Source of the DNA: DASRDB01 sp035652815
GTDB lineage: Bacteria > Chloroflexota > Ktedonobacteria > Ktedonobacterales > Ktedonobacteraceae
DNA: 64,000 bases
Direction of reading: 5' to 3'
Assembly (NCBI GenBank): GCA_035652815.1
Contig: DASRDB010000019.1
Coordinates: 62,001-126,000, forward strand
Shown here: positions 8,755 to 17,617 of the stretch, piece after piece
How the letters are laid out: each line of letters starts with the position of its first letter
Numbering within the stretch: the first letter of the stretch is position 1
Position numbers and translations under genes: made by a program
Notes under the pieces: model-generated
Told to the model about the DNA's origin: nothing
The model's input: the letters and a program-made list of their open reading frames with translations, nothing else
Databases searched by the model: none

Positions 8755-10464
8755 TCAAACACTATTCTCAGTATGATAGACAATGATCAGGCTGGGACGA
8801 TTTTCGAGAGCATTGGTCATATGTCCACCATAGAAACCAGCATAATCAGTACCATAGCGGGTTGCGGAAGCCTGGGTGAAGCGCAGACGGAACTGCGTTC
8901 TACCAGCGCGATTGATGTAGCGGAACGCCGAGGAGGATATTTTCCCCTCGGAGATTGCGCCAGGGCCGGAAGCTGTGCTCATGATGCAAACGGCGCTGGC
9001 GTCAGCAGGAGCGTTTCCATCGCCAGGCTCTAAAGCGGGCGAGCCGCCAAACCCGGAACCGCCTTTGATATCGACCACCAGATCACCAAGTTTGCCAAAG
9101 GCATCGCCTGCGGATGCATAATTCCGCACGATTTTGAGGGTGACGCTCTCCACAACAGCGTTCGCGGGAATGCGTGAGGTATCAAAGGAGACAATCGCGT
9201 ATTGCTGCGCCCCTGCAAGACTGCCAACCGACAGGTCGCCAACAAAAGGAAAATTGCTCATCACATAGCCATTCTCGCTGCCGATGGAGTGAAGGATTGC
9301 TATACCCGTCTCGGTCGAAGTGGAGCCGGCAGGCGGAGCCTTTTTCAAGGTGAGCGTTGTACCGGGCGATGCGGAGAGCGCTGTGCCTTCTCGCTCCGGC
9401 TGGACATAACGAAACGTTCCTTCGATCACTTCATCTCGCGCAGGATCGCTTCCTGGGCGTGCAGCAGTAGAAAGCGCGGCGAAAACATCCTTTGGATGAT
9501 CGGCGAAAAACTGCCACATGAGCAGGGAAGCATCGGGACCCCGTGGATCGACAAATGTAGCGGGCGGATTGGCGCTGCCTCCGCTCCATGCGTGACCCAT
9601 GCCGTCGATTTTGTAGTACTGCATCAACACTGAGTTCCGGTAGGTATAGGTATCTATTGTATAGAAATAACCGTCCGGCACCTGACCGGTCTGCATGCTG
9701 CTGGGAGTAGGGCTGATCGAGTTGTTCGCCAGCCCATCATCGGCATAGTCATCGGTCGAGATGAACTGCTGAATCACCTGCTCGCCATTGACCGGAGCAA
9801 CGGTGAAGTCGGCGGTTCCCTGAAACACGATGACGGGCAACACACGCGCCGCCACACCGGAGCTCAAGTAAGCCAGTCGCCCCTGGACTCTGGGATCGGG
9901 TCCACCCTGGGCCATAGCAATCTGGGCACTAACGAGGTTTGAGGCTGCCTTGAATTCAAGGCCACTGTGTACGCCAAGCGCCGCGAAATAATCGGGATAG
10001 CAGGCTGCCACAATCACCGCCATCGCTCCACCGGAGGACATGCCGGTAATAAAGATACGCCTGGGGTCAACTGTGTACTTAGTTCTGATATCATCGACCA
10101 GCGCGACGATCGATGCCGGTTCTCCCTTGCCACGCTCCTGGTTCTGAGGGAGGAACCAGTTCCAGCACCGGTTCGGGTTCGCCGCGCTGGTCTGCTGGGG
10201 GTAGAGTACCAGGAAGTTGTTGGTGTCGGCGAGCGCGTTGAAATGCGTACCGGCGGCAAAGTTATCGGGGTCTTGCGAACAGCCGTGTAATGCTACGAGC
10301 AGTGGGACAGGAGTAGCGGAAGAATAAAGCGAGGGGACGTAGAGCTTATACGGGCGTGAGCCTTGCGCATTGGAGAAGGTTCCGCTATGAAACGATCCCC
10401 TATGCCCGTGGAAAAGGTGGGGAATGCCGGACAGTAATCTGATCAGCTTTCCTTTCGTATGCAT
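8755..10464 (-). CDS. PHB-depolymerase-family esterase with C-terminal accessory domain
   Basis: Residues about 25-335 form an Esterase_phd/LpqC-type alpha/beta hydrolase: HGCSQDPDNF near the oxyanion hole, the nucleophile box GMSSG with Ser143, and DGMGHAWSGG holding the likely catalytic His. Residues about 365-569 form a separate beta-rich region (SVTLKIVRNYA, then NRPSLIIVYH at the end) resembling DNRLRE-type surface domains. No signal peptide is visible at the N-terminus (MHTKGKLIRLLSGIPH), so the location is uncertain. It could degrade PHA or a polysaccharide ester such as feruloyl-xylan. Its place between the phasin and phaJ genes favours PHA. Confidence 0.8.
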   Translation of the reverse strand: MHTKGKLIRLLSGIPHLFHGHRGSFHSGTFSNAQGSRPYKLYVPSLYSSATPVPLLVALHGCSQDPDNFAAGTHFNALADTNNFLVLYPQQTSAANPNRCWNWFLPQNQERGKGEPASIVALVDDIRTKYTVDPRRIFITGMSSGGAMAVIVAACYPDYFAALGVHSGLEFKAASNLVSAQIAMAQGGPDPRVQGRLAYLSSGVAARVLPVIVFQGTADFTVAPVNGEQVIQQFISTDDYADDGLANNSISPTPSSMQTGQVPDGYFYTIDTYTYRNSVLMQYYKIDGMGHAWSGGSANPPATFVDPRGPDASLLMWQFFADHPKDVFAALSTAARPGSDPARDEVIEGTFRYVQPEREGTALSASPGTTLTLKKAPPAGSTSTETGIAILHSIGSENGYVMSNFPFVGDLSVGSLAGAQQYAIVSFDTSRIPANAVVESVTLKIVRNYASAGDAFGKLGDLVVDIKGGSGFGGSPALEPGDGNAPADASAVCIMSTASGPGAISEGKISSSAFRYINRAGRTQFRLRFTQASATRYGTDYAGFYGGHMTNALENRPSLIIVYHTENSV

Positions 10465-10600
10465 GGTATTATTCCTGCGTACTCTCTAACAGATCACTTT
10501 GCGGCGCTTTCCAGGGGATTGCGCAACGTAAAGGTGAATGAAATCTGTGATAGGGACCGGAGGCTTGAGCCCGCCGATCCCTGGATGACGAAGAATGCGC

Positions 10601-11227
10601 TTATTCAGCCGACTTATTCGACGGTGTCTGCCGCGTAGCCTTTTCTGCTGCGGATGCAGCCTGACGAGCGGTCTTCTGATAGGTTTCCAGCCCTTGCTCG
10701 GCGGCCCTCTGGAACGTCTTCAGGCTCTCGAGTGTCGCGGACTCAGCAAAGCCTAGCGCCCTCTGCCAGAAGGTGAACGGGGCAGAGATAAAGTCTCTGT
10801 AGGCATCCATCGACTCCTGAGCGAGCGTCTGGTAAGCATCCTGCTGCTTCTGGAACTGCTGTCCCAGTTCCTGCATCAGCGAATGGGCGACGCCAATCTG
10901 GCTCTTAATCGTCTCGACGCCGTCCTCGAGGATACTCTGGGCGAGCCGTGTATTGCGCTCCTGGGCGGCAATAGTGTTATCTATCAGCGCTCGGATGCCC
11001 TCCGGTCCTACCTGCTGCTTGCGAGCCTCTTCGGCCAATTCTTGTACCAGGGTACGGGTACTCTCGGCATGGCTCTTCAGTACCTCGATACTGTTCTCAA
11101 GGACGCTCTGTGTGAATGTTAGAGAGCGTTCCTGAGTAGAAACAGCGGTATCGACGATGGCTTTGTTGGTGTCCTGAATGGACTTAATCAGATTCCTGGC
11201 CGCTTCGTTGGCCTTTGTATCTGTCAT
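10601..11227 (-). CDS. phaP: Phasin-like granule protein
   Basis: This 208-residue, Cys-free, almost wholly helical protein resembles phasins, which coat PHA granules. The sequence is full of Gln/Ala heptads (SIQDTNKAIVDTAVSTQERS, repeated as NTIAAQERNTRLAQSILED) and a phasin-like segment APFTFWQRALGFAESATLES. The tail is Ala/Thr/Lys rich. I chose the ATG at 11227 (MTDTKANE), preceded by AAAGGGAA; an earlier in-frame start exists at 11269. It is the first gene of the minus-strand run and is headed by a promoter with two copies of the candidate PadR operator, the pattern known for PHB-induced phasins. Confidence 0.75.
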   Translation of the reverse strand: MTDTKANEAARNLIKSIQDTNKAIVDTAVSTQERSLTFTQSVLENSIEVLKSHAESTRTLVQELAEEARKQQVGPEGIRALIDNTIAAQERNTRLAQSILEDGVETIKSQIGVAHSLMQELGQQFQKQQDAYQTLAQESMDAYRDFISAPFTFWQRALGFAESATLESLKTFQRAAEQGLETYQKTARQAASAAEKATRQTPSNKSAE

Positions 11228-11619
11228 AGTTTTATTCCCTTTCTTGCAGTTTCCTGTGAAGAACAACAATCATACGAACTTCATACAGTCACAGCATCTA
11301 TATGCATTTTACATCTATATGCATATAAATGTCAAGGGCTTGACCTATCAAATATATCACGGAATAATCATAATGTGTAGAAGGAACATGCTGAAGAAGG
11401 CGGCGCGGGCCACCCACTGTTGATTTGGGCCAGAAATTACTTGATTTTCTGCGAAACATTCGTTACTCTTACATCATAAGAGGCAGGCAATTAGCTGCTA
11501 TTTCGATATGGAGGCAAAGTACACGCGCACTCGTACCGCATTGAAGTTCCAGTCAAGGCAACGGGTCTTTTAAATTGCTTTGTAGCGCTCTCTACCAAAA
11601 AAAACCAAAGGAGGCATCT
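11228..11619. other. Divergent intergenic region
   Basis: This 392-base gap separates the minus-strand PHA run from the plus-strand synthetase genes. The left third holds the phasin promoter. The right part (11340-11600) is AT-rich with no clear sigma-70 boxes that I can defend; the only firm signal is the AAAGGAGG ribosome site at 11607-11614 before the synthetase ATG. Confidence 0.6.
11294..11335 (-). promoter_or_regulatory. Phasin promoter with two operator-like copies
   Basis: The minus strand reads TTGACA (11335-11330), an 18-base spacer, then TAAAAT (11311-11306). GCATCTATATGCATTTTA at 11294-11311 is identical to the copy in the padR promoter. A second copy, CATCTATATGCATA (from 11312), fills the spacer between the -35 and -10 boxes. 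Two sites here against one at padR suggests tighter repression of the phasin. Confidence 0.8.
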
Positions 11620-13368
11620 ATGCAGGTGATGGAAAAAAATCTTGCGAGAGGGTCTACTGACCAGACTGAGCGTCGGTGGAGTTACACCAGCGGGACGAGT
11701 GACATTCCTTTACTAGGTCTCACTATCGGAGACCTGTTTGATCAAACCGTTGAAAAGTACCCCGATCATCCCGCCCTGATCTCACGCCAGCAGAACATAC
11801 GACTGACCTACCGGAACTTGCAGGATCAGGTCAACCGGTGTGCTAAAGGGCTAATGCGCCTTGGGTTTCAGAAAGGGCAGCGCGTGGGTATCTGGTCGCC
11901 TAACCGGGCGGAATGGTGCATCACTCAATTCGCTACCAGTAAAATTGGCGTAATTCTGGTCAACATCAATCCGGCCTATCGTTTACATGAACTGGAGTAT
12001 GCTCTGAAACAGTCGGGGTGCAGTGGTATTGTTATTGCTCCTGAATTCAAATCCTCCAACTACACTGAAATGCTCTATACACTGGCTCCAGAGCTGCGCG
12101 ACTGTGAAGCGGGTCAGCTTAAAGCAGCCAGATTGCCGGAGCTGACTACGGTTATTCGCCTCGGCTCGGAGAAGATGCCGGGTATGTTCAACTGGGTCGA
12201 GTTGATGACGCTCGGCGAGTCGGTGAGCGACGAGGAACTCAACCAGAAGCAACGCGAGCAAGAGTTCGATGACCCGATCAATATCCAGTATACCAGCGGC
12301 ACAACTGGCTTCCCCAAGGGAGCAACCCTCAGCCATCACAACATTCTGAACAACGGCTATTTTGTGGCTCGCCTTCAGAACTTTACACACGAAGATAAGC
12401 TCTGCATTCCTGTGCCTCTTTACCACTGCTTTGGTATGGTGATGGGCAACCTCGGTTGTGTTACTCACGGAGCAACCATGGTCTACCCCTCCGAGGGGTT
12501 TGAGCCGCTCGCTGTTCTAGAGACGGTGCAGGAGGAGAAATGTACTGCACTCTACGGCGTGCCCACTATGTTTATTGCAGAGCTGGATCACCCTGATTTT
12601 TCGAAGTTCGACCTGAGCAGCCTGCGTACCGGTGTCATGGCTGGTTCGCCCTGCCCTGTTGAGGTCATGAAGAAGGTTATCTTGCTGATGCACATGAGCG
12701 AAGTGGAGATCTGCTATGGCATGACCGAGACCAGCCCTGTCTCAACGCAGACCCGTATTGATGCTCCTCTGGATAAGCGAGTCAGTACGGTTGGTGTAAT
12801 TCACCCGCATCTTGAAATTAAGATTGTTGATCCGAACACCGGCCAGGTTGTTCCCATTGGGAAACCGGGTGAACTCTGCACGCGTGGCTATAGCGTGATG
12901 CTGGGCTACTGGAATAACCCGGAGGCGACAGCAGAAGCTATTGATCGGGCGCGCTGGATGCATACGGGAGACCTGGCGACAATGGATACCGAGGGCTATA
13001 TCAACATTGTAGGTCGTATTAAGGACATGATTATTCGCGGAGGTGAAAACGTCTATCCACGTGAGATCGAGGAATTTCTGTATACCCATCCTAAGGTCAG
13101 CGACGTGCAGGTGATCGGCGTGCCTGATCCCAGGTACGGTGAAGAGATCATGGCATGGGTCAAGGTCAAACCGGGTGAGCAGGTGACTGCTGAGGAGCTA
13201 CAGGCCTACTGTAAAGGGCAGATAGCTCACTACAAAGTGCCACGCTACTTCAAGTTCGTGGATGCGTTCCCAATGACTGTCACCGGTAAGATTCAGAAGT
13301 TCCAGATGCGCGCGCAGTCGATCGAGGAACTGGGCCTGCAGGGCGCAGCGTCAATTGAAACAGCCTGA
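11620..13368 (+). CDS. Fatty-acyl-CoA synthetase (AMP-binding)
   Basis: The 582-residue protein is an ANL-family ligase of the FadD/AcsM-like acyl-CoA synthetase type (class often annotated fatty-acid-CoA ligase). It shows QYTSGTTGFPKGATLSHHN, the motif CYGMTETSP, HTGDLATMD, GRIKDMIIRGGENVYPREIEE, and the C-terminal lysine in VTGKIQKFQMR. I chose the ATG at 11620 because a perfect AAAGGAGG sits six bases before it; the frame opens 15 codons earlier. It diverges from the PHA run and is followed 86 bases later by another ligase. Chain-length preference cannot be read from the sequence; feeding beta-oxidation and PhaJ is a reasonable inference. Confidence 0.9.
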   Translation: MQVMEKNLARGSTDQTERRWSYTSGTSDIPLLGLTIGDLFDQTVEKYPDHPALISRQQNIRLTYRNLQDQVNRCAKGLMRLGFQKGQRVGIWSPNRAEWCITQFATSKIGVILVNINPAYRLHELEYALKQSGCSGIVIAPEFKSSNYTEMLYTLAPELRDCEAGQLKAARLPELTTVIRLGSEKMPGMFNWVELMTLGESVSDEELNQKQREQEFDDPINIQYTSGTTGFPKGATLSHHNILNNGYFVARLQNFTHEDKLCIPVPLYHCFGMVMGNLGCVTHGATMVYPSEGFEPLAVLETVQEEKCTALYGVPTMFIAELDHPDFSKFDLSSLRTGVMAGSPCPVEVMKKVILLMHMSEVEICYGMTETSPVSTQTRIDAPLDKRVSTVGVIHPHLEIKIVDPNTGQVVPIGKPGELCTRGYSVMLGYWNNPEATAEAIDRARWMHTGDLATMDTEGYINIVGRIKDMIIRGGENVYPREIEEFLYTHPKVSDVQVIGVPDPRYGEEIMAWVKVKPGEQVTAEELQAYCKGQIAHYKVPRYFKFVDAFPMTVTGKIQKFQMRAQSIEELGLQGAASIETA

Positions 13369-13454
13369 GGTAGTTTCAGCCTCACTGTGAGTATTAATTC
13401 AACGTAGAACAGAGTGCTGGACATAGTATCCAGCACATAGGAGGTAACCAACCT

Positions 13455-15572
13455 ATGGCAACTGAAGAAGAGGAACTTCTCGTCTCAGAATCACAGATTG
13501 CAGTTCACTGGCGGGAGGAGCAGTATTTTCATGCCAGTCCAAAGTTTATTGGACAGGCAAATGCAAACGATCCGAGTATCTTTGAACGCTTCAAAGAGGA
13601 GCGCTTTCCTGAATGCTTCAGGGAATACGCAGACCTGCTCACCTGGGATCAGTACTGGCACACAACGCTGGACACGAGCAACCCACCTTTTTGGAAGTGG
13701 TTTGTCGGTGGGCGACTCAACGCTTGTTACAACTGCGTCGATCGCCATCTGAAAACCGGTCACAACAAGGCGGCATTGATCTGGGTACCTGAACCGGAAA
13801 ACGAAGCGACTCAAGCCATTACCTATAAGGAACTCTACGTCAGAGTCAATGAGTTCGCTGCGCTGCTCCGTGATTTTGGCGGCGTCCAGACTGGCGACCG
13901 TGTCACCTTCCACTTGCCTATGGTTCCTGAGTTGCCTGTTTCTATGCTCGCCTGTGCGCGTCTTGGAGTCATCCATTCAGAGGTTTTTGGTGGCTTTAGC
14001 GGGGCAGCTTGTGGGGGCCGCATTGCCGATTCAGGCAGTCGCATTCTGGTAACGATAGACGGCTACTATCGCAATGGAGAGTTGGTCGATCACAAGGCCA
14101 AGGCCGATGAAGCAGTGAAAACGGCCCATGAGCAGGGGGTCGAAGTGGAGAAAGTGCTGGTTTGGCGGCGTTATCCCGGTCAGTACGTCTCCAAGACACC
14201 GATGGTTGAAGGTCGGGATTTCTTCGTCGATGACCTTCTCAAAGACTATCAGAGGAAAACCGTCGAGCCGGTTTCCATGCCAGCCGAAGCTCCCTTATTC
14301 CTCATGTACACGAGCGGCACGACTGGGAGACCCAAAGGGGCCCAGCATAGCACCGGAGGCTACCTGGCCTATGTCGCAGGCACATCCAAGTACTACCAGG
14401 ATATCCATCCCGATGACACCTACTGGTGCTTTGCCGACATCGGGTGGATCACTGGACACTCCTACATCGTTTACGGTCCCCTGGCGCTCGGAACAACGAG
14501 TGTGATGTACGAAGGGGTGCCGACGTACCCCGATCCCGGTCGTCCCTGGCGCATTGCAGAGCGACTCGGTGTGACCATTTTCCATACGGCACCGACAACT
14601 ATCCGCATGCTCCGCAAGGTTGGCCCAAACGAGCCGAAGAAATACAACTACCATTTCAAGCATATGACCACCGTGGGAGAGCCGATTGAGCCTGATGTCT
14701 GGCGCTGGTATTACCACGCCATTGGCAAGGATGAAGCGGTCATCGTCGATACCTGGTGGCAGACTGAGACAGGCGGCTTCCTCTGTACTACCTTGCCTGC
14801 CCTGCAGGCGATGAAACCTGGCAGTTGTGGCCCTGGCGCTCTGGGGATCTTCCCCGTGATCTACGATGAAACGGGGAATGAAATCCCGGCTGGAAGCGGG
14901 CGGGCAGGCAACATTTGCATCCGCAATCCCTGGCCAGGTATCATGCAGACGATCTGGGGCCAGCCGGAGCGCTTTGTGCAGACGTACTATCAGAAGTACT
15001 GCCGGAATCCAGAGAGTAAAGATTGGCATGATTGGCCATACTTCGCCGGCGACGGCGCGGTGCTGGCAGCCGATGGCTATTTCCGTATCCTGGGTCGTGT
15101 CGATGATGTGATCAATGTAGCGGGGCATCGACTCGGTACGAAAGAGCTTGAGTCGGCAGCCCTCACCGTTGATGAGGTTGCTGAGGCCGCCGCAGTTCCG
15201 ATGATAGATGAACTGCGCGGTCGCGTCGTTGAGATGTATATCTCCTTGAAGCCCGGGTACAAGGCAAGTAAGGAGATCGAGGAGAAAGTATCCCAGGCGA
15301 TTGAGAGGGAGATCGGGAAGATCGCGAAACCCAGGAATATCTGGATCGTCTCGGATATGCCCAAGACCCGCTCTGGTAAGATCATGCGCAGGGTGCTTGC
15401 TTCGATCTCCAACTTCGCCCCAGTGGGAGATGTTACGACGCTTGCTAACCCGGAGATCGTCGATAGCACTCGCCGTTTTGTTCAGAGCCAGAAGATCAAC
15501 CGTGGCGAGATTCCACATCAACTCTCGGAAACGGAGCTTCAGGAACTCAAGGAATTTGGCAGCGCAGAGTAA
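13455..15572 (+). CDS. Acetate/propionate-CoA ligase, second Acs-type enzyme
   Basis: This 705-residue protein has the Acs layout: ACAS_N region with WKWFVGGRLNACYNCVDRH, FLMYTSGTTGRPKGAQHSTGG, VDTWWQTETGG, GRVDDVINVAGHRLGTKELE, and PKTRSGKIMRRVL at the C-terminus. It is about 55 residues longer than typical Acs, with a charged tail after the SGKIMRR segment (VDSTRRFVQSQKINRGEI). GGAGGTAACC precedes the ATG. Substrate may be acetate, propionate or another short acid. It probably shares a transcript with the upstream ligase, and is distinct from the acs gene at 694. Confidence 0.88.
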   Translation: MATEEEELLVSESQIAVHWREEQYFHASPKFIGQANANDPSIFERFKEERFPECFREYADLLTWDQYWHTTLDTSNPPFWKWFVGGRLNACYNCVDRHLKTGHNKAALIWVPEPENEATQAITYKELYVRVNEFAALLRDFGGVQTGDRVTFHLPMVPELPVSMLACARLGVIHSEVFGGFSGAACGGRIADSGSRILVTIDGYYRNGELVDHKAKADEAVKTAHEQGVEVEKVLVWRRYPGQYVSKTPMVEGRDFFVDDLLKDYQRKTVEPVSMPAEAPLFLMYTSGTTGRPKGAQHSTGGYLAYVAGTSKYYQDIHPDDTYWCFADIGWITGHSYIVYGPLALGTTSVMYEGVPTYPDPGRPWRIAERLGVTIFHTAPTTIRMLRKVGPNEPKKYNYHFKHMTTVGEPIEPDVWRWYYHAIGKDEAVIVDTWWQTETGGFLCTTLPALQAMKPGSCGPGALGIFPVIYDETGNEIPAGSGRAGNICIRNPWPGIMQTIWGQPERFVQTYYQKYCRNPESKDWHDWPYFAGDGAVLAADGYFRILGRVDDVINVAGHRLGTKELESAALTVDEVAEAAAVPMIDELRGRVVEMYISLKPGYKASKEIEEKVSQAIEREIGKIAKPRNIWIVSDMPKTRSGKIMRRVLASISNFAPVGDVTTLANPEIVDSTRRFVQSQKINRGEIPHQLSETELQELKEFGSAE

Positions 15573-15647
15573 CGGATGCATGTTCGTCCAAAGGAAGCAA
15601 GCTATCAAATCAAGCGGCACTCCTTGAGGAAATAGAACGCGCGCTCG

Positions 15648-15691
15648 TGAGAGGTTCCAGGTCTCTTGCAAAAGAGACCTGGAACCTCTCA
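15648..15691. repeat. Perfect 20-bp palindrome with 4-base loop
   Basis: Arms 15648-15667 and 15672-15691 are exact inverted complements with loop GCAA. It lies 76 bases after the second ligase stop. The stem is strong enough to stop polymerase, but the following bases are CCCCAAACA rather than a U-run, so its role as terminator is uncertain. Like the palindromes at 3590 and 50603 it may belong to a class of intergenic palindromic repeats. Confidence 0.8.
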
Positions 15692-15767
15692 CCCCAAACA
15701 TAGCGGTCGAATTTGGGCAGAGCAGGTATTTTGCATTCCTTTTCTGGAAAGGCCAAAGGTCAATTCA

Positions 15768-16097
15768 ATGGATGGTGTCAGAAAATATAGAATCTATGAC
15801 CTGAGGACAGGCCAGGTTGTAGCACTCATTGATGCAGATGGCACGCTCTCTGAGGAGGGCGACCCACAAGCCATAGCGGAGTTGAAGAAATTATTACAGC
15901 GAGAACTCCTCGTGCGAGATAGACAGCTCGGGTTCGATGCCGAGGACGAAGGCGAGGGATATGAGCTATTCCCTGAGGAGAGTATGTGCTATTTTGGAAT
16001 GATCACCCTCCGGCCGGGTGATCCAGAGTATCTTCCCACCTTTCTCCGCTGTCTGCCCTCCATCAGCTCTTATGAAGCGCGGGGAATTCGAGACTAA
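15768..16097 (+). CDS. Small protein of unknown function
   Basis: This encodes 109 residues starting MDGVRKYRIYDLRTGQVV. I do not recognise a family. The first 50 residues look like a short beta-rich segment that reads an internal value (VVALIDADGTL), then a helix AIAELKKLLQREL, then an acidic stretch and PEESMCYFGMITLRPGD. AAAGG lies eight to twelve bases before the ATG at 15768. It stands alone between the ligase genes and the polyketide synthase, on the same strand. Coding status rests on frame length, ribosome site and protein-like composition. Confidence 0.6.
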   Translation: MDGVRKYRIYDLRTGQVVALIDADGTLSEEGDPQAIAELKKLLQRELLVRDRQLGFDAEDEGEGYELFPEESMCYFGMITLRPGDPEYLPTFLRCLPSISSYEARGIRD

Positions 16098-16509
16098 ACT
16101 GTACGACAAGAATCACGCTTTGAGGTACGAGCAAGGCGACTGCTTTTGATGAGCGATACAATAGCCCCGATGAGTACAAATAAGGTGCTTTTCCTCTTCC
16201 TCGCGCCCCATGCCCAACAAGATCGGCTATAGAGTACTTGCCGGGCGTATTTCTCTGTTTGTTGCGCCACCCTATTTGATCGCGCGTCATTATTCTATAA
16301 CCTTAACAGGTAAAGCTCCAGAAAGTCATACTGAAAAACAAAAGGAACACACGTTTCTATAGCAGGAAAAGCTTTCTTATTGTAGAAATCAATTGTATAC
16401 AAAAGAAAAACGTGTCAGAGTGACGCCGCATGAATAGACGCATATACCTGGGCTCTGGCGCACTCTGAATTACACTCGACACTAAAAGCCCTGACGAAAG
16501 AAAAAGACA
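16098..16509. other. Non-coding stretch before the polyketide synthase
   Basis: No convincing gene is visible in these 412 bases. One structure stands out: an imperfect inverted repeat at 16415-16468, where TCAGAGTGACGCC can pair with GGCGCACTCTGA around a loop of about 28 bases. It ends roughly 40 bases before the synthase ATG, so it could be a leader hairpin or an operator. Confidence 0.4.
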
Positions 16510-17562
16510 ATGCCAAGAATCACTTCGGTCGCCATTGCTACGCCGCCATACCGGGTACACCAGAGCGACATAAAACATCTGACACGCGAGATTTTTGCCG
16601 GATCAATCAAGGATATTGATCGCTATCTCACGGTTTTTGATCACAGTGAGATCGAGACCCGCTTCTTAGCTGCTCCACTTTCCTGGTTTACGAGCCACCC
16701 TGGTTTCGCGGAGGCCAATCGCCTCTGGGCCGATGTTGCCTGCGCGCTGGGTGTTGAGACCGTCCAACAGTGTCTTGAGGCTGTAGACCTGGGCCCAGAG
16801 GATGTTGACCACATCTTTTTTGTTTCTACCACAGGCCTTGCCACGCCTTCCATCGATGCCCATATCATGCTCGCGCTGGATATGCCTCGCAACACGAAAC
16901 GCACTCCCATCTGGGGACTTGGCTGTGCCGGTGGAGTCAGTGGCCTGGCGCGTGCCTCTGAATACGTGCGCGCCTTTCCGGGTCACCGGGCCTTGCTGGT
17001 CTGCGTGGAACTCTGCTCTCTCACCTTCAAGGCCAGTGATTGCTCTGTAAGCAACGTGATCGCTGCCTCCCTCTTCTCAGATGGTGCGGCGGCGGTGTTA
17101 ATCGAAGGGGACGAGGTGAGCAGTGGCAAGGGGCCAGAGGTGCTGGCGACCGAAAGCACGCTATTCCCGGACTCGCTCGACCTGATGGGTTGGGAAGTCA
17201 TCGATACCGGACTGCGTACCGTGTTTGGCACGCGCATCCCAGGCGTCGTTACCACCCATTTCCCCTCACTGGTCGATCACTTCCTGAATAAGCAGGGAAT
17301 CTGTTTCAAAGGAATTACCCATCATGTCTACCATCCTGGCGGTGCAAAGGTACTGCGGGCATATGAGCAGGCGGTGCAGCTTCCTGCTGGTGCTCTGACA
17401 CATAGCCGGGCTGTGCTGCGAGAATATGGTAACATGTCCTCGACAACAGTTCTCTATGTTCTCAAGAAGTTCCTGGATCAGGGAATCCATGATGATGAGT
17501 ACGCCCTGCTCACTGTGTTTGGTCCGGGCTTCTCGTCCGAGTTGGCCCTGCTCAAGGGGTAG
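16510..17562 (+). CDS. Type III polyketide synthase
   Basis: The 350-residue protein is a chalcone/stilbene-synthase-family enzyme that extends an acyl-CoA starter with malonyl-CoA. The catalytic triad is intact: Cys139 in GLGCAGGVSGL, His275 in VYHPGGAKVL, Asn308 in YGNMSST. The N-terminal TPPYRVHQSDI resembles bacterial alkylpyrone/alkylresorcinol synthases. Starter and product cannot be told from sequence. No methyltransferase, which often follows such genes in Bacillus and actinomycetes, is present; instead an FHA-ABC exporter begins 55 bases downstream on the same strand. Confidence 0.92.
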   Translation: MPRITSVAIATPPYRVHQSDIKHLTREIFAGSIKDIDRYLTVFDHSEIETRFLAAPLSWFTSHPGFAEANRLWADVACALGVETVQQCLEAVDLGPEDVDHIFFVSTTGLATPSIDAHIMLALDMPRNTKRTPIWGLGCAGGVSGLARASEYVRAFPGHRALLVCVELCSLTFKASDCSVSNVIAASLFSDGAAAVLIEGDEVSSGKGPEVLATESTLFPDSLDLMGWEVIDTGLRTVFGTRIPGVVTTHFPSLVDHFLNKQGICFKGITHHVYHPGGAKVLRAYEQAVQLPAGALTHSRAVLREYGNMSSTTVLYVLKKFLDQGIHDDEYALLTVFGPGFSSELALLKG

Positions 17563-17617
17563 TTCTCAGTCCAGTTTGCTACTGTAAGCCGAAAAAAGTT
17601 AGATCGGGGACTATGAG

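Noticed and set aside
10559..10595. Hairpin between depolymerase and phasin genes as terminator
   Set aside because: The stem has a mismatch and no T-run; it is too weak to list.
11340..11423. Short open frame near the phasin promoter
   Set aside because: It is AT-rich, lacks a ribosome site and covers the promoter region; no protein-like features.
15648..15691. Rho-independent terminator after the second ligase
   Set aside because: The stem is perfect but no U-run follows in either direction, so I list it as a palindromic repeat.
14295..15701. Minus-strand open frame of 468 codons
   Set aside because: It is antisense to the second Acs-type gene, which has every family motif. The opposing frame has none.
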